A stretch of DNA of 26,371 nt, taken from contig JBCCMB010000024.1 of NCBI GenBank assembly GCA_039026555.1, forward strand, positions 1 through 26,371, given 5' to 3'. Numbering within the stretch: position 1 is the stretch's first letter; each line of letters begins with the position of its first letter. The stretch is from JBCCMB01 sp039026555 (GTDB lineage: Bacteria; Pseudomonadota; Alphaproteobacteria; Caulobacterales; Hyphomonadaceae). Positions 21,605 to 26,371 of the stretch are shown here, piece by piece. The translations under genes were made by a program, and so were the position numbers. The notes below the pieces were generated by a model. It was given only the letters and a program-made list of their open reading frames with translations. It was not told the DNA's origin and made no database searches.

Positions 21605-22456
21605 CTATTGACCCGCGTCCGCGATCAGCTTGCTCATCAATTGCTCTTTTAATTTCGGATCTTTCGCCAGTTTGGGGAGAGGCTTTTCTTTGCCGCCAGA
21701 CACCATAATGCCGGTCCGTCCGCCGAACGCGGCGGGATCGGCCGCGAAGACAACTTTCGCCGCCTGCTTGTCTGGACTGCTGAACAGAAGCGGCGCCAAT
21801 AAACGCAATGGCCCGGGCATGCCGTCGCCACCGGTCGTCATAGGCGTTCGCGTCGGGCCGGGGTCGATAGCGCGGATCAGAATATTGTCCTGCTTTAAAT
21901 CGTCCGAGATCTCCGCACTCATGATCGTTAGCGCCATTTTGGACTTCGCATAGGCGCCGAGAAGACCGAGTTTTTTGGGGGCGACGAGCTCTTCCACTTC
22001 GAGTTTCCCAACGCCGTTGATTGAAGACGACGACATGGTGACAACCATGGTCGGCGCATCAGACGCCTCCCGTTTTAGCGCTGGGCGCAAACCATGCGTC
22101 ACAAGATATTCTGCTAAGACGTTGATGGCGTAATGGATTTCATGGCCTTGTCGGCTTTGAACCGAAGACGAAGTTAGAATGCCGGTGATGTTGTAGAGCG
22201 CATCGATCTTAGGCGCCGCCTTAACGATTTCAGCGGTCGTCGCTCGAATCTGGTCGAGATCGGATAGATCGGCGTTGTAGGAGGTGATCGCGATTTCGGG
22301 AAAGGCCGATTTAAGCTTGGCGATCTGGTCCGCCGCCTTCTCGGCGGAGCGGTTCACCAAAATGAGGTTCCAGCCTTTAGACGCGAGTAATTGTGCGATT
22401 TCTCCGCCAATTCCGCCAGTGGACCCAGTCACCACGGCTGTCTTGGAGTTCGACAT
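21605..22456 (-). CDS. Short-chain dehydrogenase/reductase
   Basis: SDR oxidoreductase of 283 residues. The cofactor motif VVTGSTGGIGGEIAQLL is at residues 8-24, and the basic LILVNRSAEKAADQIAKL after beta-2 suggests NADP(H). The NNAG equivalent reads YNITGILTSSS, and the catalytic elements are TMSSSSINGVG (Ser) and YAKSKMAL (Tyr, Lys). PGPTRTPMT follows as in typical SDRs. The layout resembles the retinol dehydrogenase/WW-oxidoreductase-like group rather than fatty-acid reductases. AAAGGAT precedes the ATG. It is divergent from the MarR regulator, with a perfect palindrome between them that makes MarR control likely, and it lies upstream of the PQQ dehydrogenase on the same strand (98 bases between the genes), so partial read-through is possible. 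Confidence 0.9.
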   Translation of the reverse strand: MSNSKTAVVTGSTGGIGGEIAQLLASKGWNLILVNRSAEKAADQIAKLKSAFPEIAITSYNADLSDLDQIRATTAEIVKAAPKIDALYNITGILTSSSVQSRQGHEIHYAINVLAEYLVTHGLRPALKREASDAPTMVVTMSSSSINGVGKLEVEELVAPKKLGLLGAYAKSKMALTIMSAEISDDLKQDNILIRAIDPGPTRTPMTTGGDGMPGPLRLLAPLLFSSPDKQAAKVVFAADPAAFGGRTGIMVSGGKEKPLPKLAKDPKLKEQLMSKLIADAGQ

Positions 22457-22676
22457 GTATTAATCCTTTATGAGTATTTTAACCTCGAAAGCTCTGCAAA
22501 CCTAAGGAAATACAATATTTTAGGCGTCGCGCGCATGCGCCGCGCCAGCGGTCCAAAAGCTCGGAATTTTCACGGATTCTGTGCGTTTCCCTACTGTTAC
22601 AAAAGCGAAGCCGACCGGCTTTGCTCGCTTGTCAATCATAGCGCACCCAATGTAAAGAGTTAGGGATACATATATA

Positions 22677-22690
22677 GTGTATATATACAC
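22677..22690. promoter_or_regulatory. Perfect AT-rich palindrome, probable MarR operator
   Basis: GTGTATATATACAC is a perfect 14-base palindrome between the divergent SDR and MarR genes, ending 17 bases before the proposed TTG start. MarR-family dimers bind palindromes of this size. A second TATATA-rich segment (ACATATATAG) precedes it and may contain the -10 elements. Control by the adjacent MarR protein is inference. Confidence 0.6.
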
Positions 22691-22707
22691 CAAATGAAAG
22701 CAGTTTC

Positions 22708-23178
22708 TTGCCCTCTCCTCCCGCTGAAGCCATTTGTAACTTTATCCCGCCCTTCATGCGCTTTTTGCGCGAGATATTGGCGGAAGCCGGAATGTCCCCG
22801 GCCCGCTTTCAGATTCTCGATGCGCTAAGCCGCGGCGACGAGCAAACCATGGTGGAGTTGGCGGATCGTTTGTCGGTCACAAAACGAAACGTTACGACCC
22901 TGATTGATGGGATGGAGCGAAGCGGCCTCGTGGTGCGCCGGCCGCATCCAACTGACCGGCGCTCCACGCTTGTCGCGCTGACCGAGCCTGGACGCGACGC
23001 CTATGCGAAAGCGGCTCGGGCGCACTCGGCGCAACTAGACGCACTTGTGGATGAATTGGATCCCGCGCAATTGCAGGCCTTCGCTGAGGCGCTGACACAG
23101 CTAACATGTCGATTGTCGCAATCGCCGAAAAAAGGCGCGTCGCCCAAGGTTCGAAACCCGGCGCCTCTCGACCACTAG
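22708..23178 (+). CDS. MarR-family transcriptional regulator
   Basis: Winged helix-turn-helix regulator of up to 156 residues. Helix 1 FIPPFMRFLREILAEAGMS is followed by PARFQILDALSRG, the recognition unit ELADRLSVTKRNVTTLIDGM and ERSGLVVRRPHPTDRRSTLV, the classical MarR wing with DxRs. TEPGRDAYAKAARAHSAQLD forms the dimerisation helix. The start is uncertain: an in-frame TAG at 22675 and the lack of an upstream ATG leave a TTG at 22708 or a late ATG at 22756; I chose the TTG because the ATG would remove most of helix 1. The nearby ATG at 22694 is in another frame. It lies 90 bases upstream of cobT on the same strand but is more likely paired with the divergent SDR. No sensing cysteines of the OhrR type are seen. 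Confidence 0.82.
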   Translation: MPSPPAEAICNFIPPFMRFLREILAEAGMSPARFQILDALSRGDEQTMVELADRLSVTKRNVTTLIDGMERSGLVVRRPHPTDRRSTLVALTEPGRDAYAKAARAHSAQLDALVDELDPAQLQAFAEALTQLTCRLSQSPKKGASPKVRNPAPLDH

Positions 23179-23268
23179 ACTTGTCTTCGTCTGGCGGAGA
23201 CGGTGCAAAAATATCTCTCAGCGTACTTGTTCTTGCGAAATTCCGCCACCTCGCTATGGCCATTGCAC

Positions 23269-24282
23269 ATGACATCGCAATCAGAAGCGTTCGAAGTTGA
23301 ACTCGCCGCCGGGTTGAATGCGAAAACCAAACCGGTCGGCTCCCTAGGGCGAATAGAAGCTCTGGCCGCGGCTATCGCTCGTATTCAGGGCACGCTCAAG
23401 CCCCGCGCGGAGACATGCAGCCTCACAATTTTCGCGGGCGATCACGGCATGGCGACCGCCGGCGTTTCCGCCTACCCGCAGGCGGTGACCCGCGAGATGG
23501 TACGTAATTTCTTGGCCGGCGGAGCTGCAGCCAATGTTTTCGCGGCGACGGTGGGCGCCAAGGTGCACGTCGTCGACGCAGGGGTTGCGGGCGACCCCAT
23601 AGATCAACCGGATCTGATCAACCATCGGATCGGAGCCGGCACGAAAAACGCGATCATACAAGCCGCCATGACCGCCGCAGAATTGAACCGCGCAGTCGAT
23701 ACGGGGCGGAAGATAGGCCGCGCTGTCAAAGCGGATGTCGCGTGCTTTGGAGAAATGGGGATTGGCAATACCTCGTCGGCGGCGTTGGTGGCGGCGAAAC
23801 TGCTTGGGCGGCCGGTCGCTGAGCTGGCGGGACGAGGCACAGGCCTGGACGATCAAGGCCTTGCGCGAAAAATCGACCTCCTAGACCAAGCCGCGCAGCG
23901 CACTGCGCCACGCTTGGACGCGCTGACCGCGCTGGCCGAGTATGGCGGATTTGAAATCGCCATGATGGCGGGCGCAATGATCGGTGCGGCGGAGACGCGA
24001 CGGGTCGTTGTCGTCGATGGATTTATCGCGACAACGGCTGCGCTCTGCGCGCGAACGATATCGCCCGGCGTCGAAACATGCTTCGTATATGCGCACAAAT
24101 CCGCCGAGGCCGGACACAAAGTGATCTTGCAGGCGCTAGAGGCTGAACCTTTGCTCGACCTCGACATGCGGCTGGGGGAAGGAACGGGCGCGCTCCTCGC
24201 CTTTCCGCTGGTGAAGGCCGCGGCCGCAATGCTTTGCGACATGGCCAGTTTCGAGAGCGCCGGCGTGAGCGGTCCCGCATGA
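23269..24282 (+). CDS. cobT: Nicotinate-nucleotide--dimethylbenzimidazole phosphoribosyltransferase (CobT)
   Basis: Makes alpha-ribazole 5'-phosphate from nicotinate mononucleotide and 5,6-dimethylbenzimidazole, the lower-ligand branch of cobalamin synthesis. The family signatures are clear: TKPVGSLGRIEALA near the N-terminus, LTIFAGDHGMATAGVSAYPQ, VTREMVRNFLAGGAAAN, the catalytic-glutamate motif CFGEMGIGNTSSAALVAA, and the late block VVDGFIATTAALCA plus LLDLDMRLGEGTGALLAFP. The frame extends upstream to 23203, but the ATG at 23269 gives the normal N-terminus (337 residues). The stop overlaps the start of cobS in an ATGA, so the two are translationally coupled. Confidence 0.95.
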   Translation: MTSQSEAFEVELAAGLNAKTKPVGSLGRIEALAAAIARIQGTLKPRAETCSLTIFAGDHGMATAGVSAYPQAVTREMVRNFLAGGAAANVFAATVGAKVHVVDAGVAGDPIDQPDLINHRIGAGTKNAIIQAAMTAAELNRAVDTGRKIGRAVKADVACFGEMGIGNTSSAALVAAKLLGRPVAELAGRGTGLDDQGLARKIDLLDQAAQRTAPRLDALTALAEYGGFEIAMMAGAMIGAAETRRVVVVDGFIATTAALCARTISPGVETCFVYAHKSAEAGHKVILQALEAEPLLDLDMRLGEGTGALLAFPLVKAAAAMLCDMASFESAGVSGPA

Positions 24283-25037
24283 AGAATGAAGGCGCGTCTT
24301 TTCTCCTAGCCTTGCAGTTTCTAACGCGATTGCCGGTGAGGTCTGACGGCTTCTATTCTAACGCGCGTATGGCGGCGGCCATTCGCTATTATCCTCTTGT
24401 CGGCATGTTGGTTGGGAGCGTGTCGGCGTCGGTTTTCTTGGTCTCGGAAATTGTTTTTCCACACGCGATCGCCGTCATTTTGGCGATCGCGGGCGGGCTG
24501 CTTTTGACCGGCGCGTTCCACGAGGATGGCCTGGCGGACACGTTTGACGGTGTCGGCGGCGGTCTAACGCGCGAGACGACTCTTTTGATCATGAGAGATT
24601 CCCGACTTGGAACTTACGGCTCGATCGCTTTGATCGTCGCCCTCGCCTTGAAGGTCGGGGCGCTCGTCGCATTCGACCTCGCACTCGTTCCGGCAGCCCT
24701 TATCGCCGGGCACGGTTTGTCGCGTGTTTCAAGCGTGCTTGTCATCGCCACGAGCCGCTATGTCAGAGATGAAGGCGCGGGGAAACCCGTCGCCGACGGC
24801 GCATCTTGGGTCAGCCTCTTTGTCACCCTCGCGACAGGGTTGGCGATCGCCGCCGCCTGGTGCGTTCTCCAATCACCCATCGCATTTGCCTGGGCGTTTG
24901 CGGGTCTTGTCGCCGGGCATATCCTAATGCGGCTTGTCTTTGAACCAAAGCTTGGCGGCTATACCGGCGACACGCTCGGCGCGGTTCAACAAACCAGCGA
25001 GATCGGCTTTTATCTCGGATTGGTCGCATGGCTCTAA
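24279..25037 (+). CDS. cobS: Adenosylcobinamide-GDP ribazoletransferase (cobalamin synthase, CobS)
   Basis: Integral membrane enzyme joining adenosylcobinamide-GDP and alpha-ribazole (phosphate) to form the cobalamin (phosphate). Of 252 residues, the usual length. Signatures: FLLALQFLTRLPV, YYPLVGMLVG, the active-site motif FHEDGLADTFDGVGGG with its acidic cluster, and MRDSRLGTYGSIAL; these are followed by alternating hydrophobic helices and GGYTGDTLGAVQQ at the end. The ATG at 24279 overlaps the cobT stop (ATGA); an upstream in-frame ATG at 24234 lies inside cobT and would give an untypical basic extension. Its last ten bases overlap the next gene. Confidence 0.95.
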   Translation: MKNEGASFLLALQFLTRLPVRSDGFYSNARMAAAIRYYPLVGMLVGSVSASVFLVSEIVFPHAIAVILAIAGGLLLTGAFHEDGLADTFDGVGGGLTRETTLLIMRDSRLGTYGSIALIVALALKVGALVAFDLALVPAALIAGHGLSRVSSVLVIATSRYVRDEGAGKPVADGASWVSLFVTLATGLAIAAAWCVLQSPIAFAWAFAGLVAGHILMRLVFEPKLGGYTGDTLGAVQQTSEIGFYLGLVAWL

Positions 25038-25549
25038 TTTTGTTGCGCCATACGACGCCGGATGTGGCGCCGGGAACCTGCTATGGCCGGACCGATCTGA
25101 ACGTCACCGCAAATTTCGAAACGGAAGCGGCCGCCGCACTTACAGCTTTGCCGCCTATTCGCCGGATTGCGACAAGCCCTCTCCTGCGTTGCCGCAAGCT
25201 CGCGGAGTTCATCGGGGCGCGACGCCAACTCACGGTTGAACAAGACCCCCGCCTTATCGAGATGGATTTTGGACGTTGGGAGTGCCAAGCCTGGTCCGGT
25301 ATTCCGCGCGACGAACTCGACGCCTGGGCGGCGGACTTTATCCATGCCCGACCGCATGGCGGAGAAAACGTCGCCATGCTCCGCGACCGTACGCGCTTGG
25401 CGCTCGAGGATTGGCGAGCAAGCGGTGATACAACGCTACTTGTCACCCATTCCGGCGTGATCCGATCTGCGCTGTCGAAAGGCGACACGGCGGAAGAGTT
25501 CAACGCGCAAATCGACTTTGGCGGTTTCGTCACTATCTCGTCGGATTAG
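25028..25549 (+). CDS. cobC: Histidine phosphatase family protein, probable alpha-ribazole phosphatase
   Basis: Phosphoglycerate-mutase-like phosphatase of 173 residues, predicted to remove the phosphate of alpha-ribazole 5'-phosphate (or of cobalamin 5'-phosphate). The phosphohistidine motif is LILLRHTTPDVAPGTCYGRT, with the arginine and histidine of the RHG signature and the CYGRTD element typical of CobC-type enzymes. EMDFGRWE and the second catalytic histidine in LLVTHSGVIRS are present. Its start overlaps the cobS stop, and the next gene begins 10 bases after it, which strongly supports the cobalamin assignment. Note that in alphaproteobacteria the symbol cobC is also used for an aminotransferase; the call rests on the phosphatase family. 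Confidence 0.88.
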   Translation: MALILLRHTTPDVAPGTCYGRTDLNVTANFETEAAAALTALPPIRRIATSPLLRCRKLAEFIGARRQLTVEQDPRLIEMDFGRWECQAWSGIPRDELDAWAADFIHARPHGGENVAMLRDRTRLALEDWRASGDTTLLVTHSGVIRSALSKGDTAEEFNAQIDFGGFVTISSD

Positions 25550-25559
25550 GGAGATCTGC

Positions 25560-26159
25560 ATGAGCGATGCCGAAACTCATAAAGCCGAGATGCAAAAGCT
25601 GCAGGCCGAGCAAAAGCGAAAGACCTCGGAAGCGAACGATCCCGGCCGCGGCTTAGTGCTTGTTCACACGGGCGATGGAAAAGGCAAATCCAGCTCAGCA
25701 TTCGGCGTGATCATTCGTGCGCTGGGTTGGGAGCATAAGGTTGGCGTGGTCCAATTCATTAAGGGCAAATGGATCACGGGCGAGCGCCAATTTTTCGACA
25801 AGCTTGGCGGCGTCGACTGGCGCACAATGGGCGAAGGTTTCACTTGGGACACGCAGGATAAGGATCGCGATATCGCCGCAGCGGCCGCAGCCTTCGAGAA
25901 AGCGCGCGAGATGATGGCGAGCGGAGACTACGACCTGATCGTATTGGATGAAATCAACATTGCGCTTCGCTATGATTATCTGTCGATCGCCGAAGTGCTC
26001 GACGGTCTAAAAGCTCGATCGGCGAGAACAAGCGTCGTCTTAACAGGCCGCGACGCCAAGCCGGAGCTTTGCGACTACGCGGACCTCGTCAGCGAAATGC
26101 GCGAGGTCAAACATCCGTTTAAAGCCGGGATCAAAGCGCAGCGCGGGATCGACTTCTAA
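25560..26159 (+). CDS. cobO: Cob(I)yrinic acid a,c-diamide adenosyltransferase (CobO/BtuR)
   Basis: Transfers the adenosyl group of ATP to the corrinoid cobalt. Of 199 residues, the family length. The nucleotide loop is VHTGDGKGKSSSAFG; GVVQFIKGKWITGE, FFDKLGGVDW, LIVLDEINIALRYDYL and the late VVLTGRDAKPELCDYADLVS with EMREVKHPFKAGIKAQRGID are all canonical. The ATG at 25560 is preceded by AGGGAG at six bases and gives the usual charged N-terminus (MSDAETHKAEMQKLQAEQK). Last gene of the cobT-cobS-cobC-cobO run. The large terminal hairpin begins five bases after its stop codon. Confidence 0.95.
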   Translation: MSDAETHKAEMQKLQAEQKRKTSEANDPGRGLVLVHTGDGKGKSSSAFGVIIRALGWEHKVGVVQFIKGKWITGERQFFDKLGGVDWRTMGEGFTWDTQDKDRDIAAAAAAFEKAREMMASGDYDLIVLDEINIALRYDYLSIAEVLDGLKARSARTSVVLTGRDAKPELCDYADLVSEMREVKHPFKAGIKAQRGIDF

Positions 26160-26191
26160 TTCTTAGCGGCCCCAAGGTCTGTGCGTTACAA

Positions 26192-26220
26192 TTGACAAAA
26201 TCTCGCACCCGCAGCATTAG
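26192..26220 (+). promoter_or_regulatory. Candidate promoter upstream of the riboswitch element
   Basis: A perfect TTGACA lies at 26192-26197, and a weak -10 (CATTAG, 17 bases on) ends at 26220. Transcription would begin near 26227, directly before the GGTGCC opening of the riboswitch core. Two of the three mismatches between the hairpin arms (A at 26198 and A at 26216) fall next to the -35 and inside the -10. Confidence 0.45.
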
Positions 26221-26228
26221 CAAGCGCA

Positions 26229-26289
26229 GATGGTGCCTCCTTAATCGGGGGCTAAGAGGGAAGCCGGTGTAAATCCGGCGCTGTACCCG
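26229..26289 (+). ncRNA. Cobalamin riboswitch, 5' half only
   Basis: The opening half of a B12-sensing riboswitch is recognisable: GGTGCC (26232-26237); a P3-like hairpin GCCTCC/GGGGGC with TTAATC loop (26235-26252); the invariant joining segment with GGGAA (26258-26262); a P5-like hairpin GCCGG-TGTAAAT-CCGGC (26263-26279), which carries the conserved GGTGnAAATCC; then GCTGTACCCG. The expected continuation (C-nACTGT, later arms and the B12 box) is missing; instead the sequence becomes the reverse complement of the upstream flank. As it stands it could not form the full AdoCbl pocket and kissing loop. The neighbouring cob genes fit a B12-controlled unit downstream of the window. Confidence 0.75.
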
Positions 26290-26371
26290 ATTAAGGAGGC
26301 ACCATCAGCGCTTGCTAAAGCTGCGGGTGCGAGATTGTGTCAATTGTAACGCACAGACCTTGGGGCCGCTA

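Larger units (their letters stand above)
26164..26371. repeat. Long imperfect inverted repeat, 86-base arms, at the window end
   Basis: Left arm 26164-26249 and right arm 26286-26371 are reverse complements with three mismatched positions (left A at 26198, 26216 and 26228, facing G, A and A). The 36-base centre (26250-26285) is the middle of the cobalamin riboswitch core. The right arm reaches the last base of the window, so the repeat may continue beyond it. At the inner junction CCCG (26286-26289) fits both the expected riboswitch sequence and the inverted copy, a four-base microhomology with CGGG at 26246-26249. It could be a real cruciform/hairpin or a fold-back assembly or amplification chimera. 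Confidence 0.95.

Noticed and set aside
23140..23176. GGTTCGAAACC followed by a sequence ending in GACCA, resembling a tRNA T-arm and 3' end
   Set aside because: The five-pair T-stem and a matching acceptor 5' strand cannot be formed, and the stretch lies in the C-terminal codons of the MarR gene.
26290..26345. AAGGAGG in the right hairpin arm as ribosome binding site of a leader peptide or next gene
   Set aside because: No ATG/GTG at suitable distance; the first GTG is more than 25 bases away, and the stretch is the reverse complement of the riboswitch 5' flank.
26164..26371. Integron attC site or transposon-type terminal inverted repeat
   Set aside because: No GTTRRRY/RYYYAAC core boxes, no flanking target duplication visible and no transposase; the centre is a riboswitch core instead.

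Overview
The window looks like a chromosomal segment of an alphaproteobacterium, possibly of the Hyphomonadaceae/Parvularculaceae or sphingomonad type. The evidence is a GC-rich, GAA/GCG-heavy codon style, an NDUFA9-like epimerase gene, an oxyR/katG pair, a LinD-like glutathione-dependent enzyme, a large TonB-dependent receptor, and a cobT-cobS-phosphatase-cobO run. The assignment rests on gene content read by eye, not on a search.

Layout. (1) 1-1717, core genes: the 3' part of uppP, a convergent NDUFA9-like gene, and tRNA-Leu(CAG). (2) 1755-8891, a catabolic block: a TetR regulator and a phytanoyl-CoA dioxygenase-like oxygenase on the minus strand face a MatB-type malonyl-CoA synthetase, a CocE/NonD-type hydrolase and a second acyl-CoA synthetase on the plus strand. 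Two near-identical dyad boxes lie between the two arms and look like a double TetR operator. (3) 8888-12192, peroxide defence: oxyR divergent from katG, which ends in a good intrinsic terminator. (4) 12222-13956: a 350-residue GST-superfamily enzyme resembling LinD (2,5-dichlorohydroquinone reductive dechlorinase), divergent from a small four-helix membrane protein. (5) 14209-23178, an envelope and oxidation block: TonB-dependent receptor, SDR and lipocalin-like protein on the plus strand; PQQ-type quinoprotein dehydrogenase, a lipoprotein with beta-trefoil-like pattern and a DUF1080 lipoprotein as a minus-strand operon; then a second SDR divergent from a MarR regulator with a perfect AT-rich palindrome between them. 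(6) 23269-26159: late cobalamin assembly genes.

Working idea (inference): regions 2, 4 and 5 together suggest an organism that imports an organic compound through the outer membrane, oxidises alcohol groups in the periplasm with a PQQ enzyme, and processes carbonyl, ester and acyl intermediates inside with SDRs, a CocE-like hydrolase, an oxygenase and two acyl-CoA ligases. The substrate cannot be named from sequence. KatG/OxyR and the LinD-like enzyme would suit oxidative or quinone stress.

The most anomalous structure is at the right end (26164-26371). The promoter-proximal half of a cobalamin riboswitch is followed, in the middle of its conserved core, by an 86-base reverse-complement copy of its own upstream sequence with only three mismatches, and this runs to the last base of the window. 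It is either a remarkable hairpin or, quite plausibly, a fold-back template-switch junction at a contig end.
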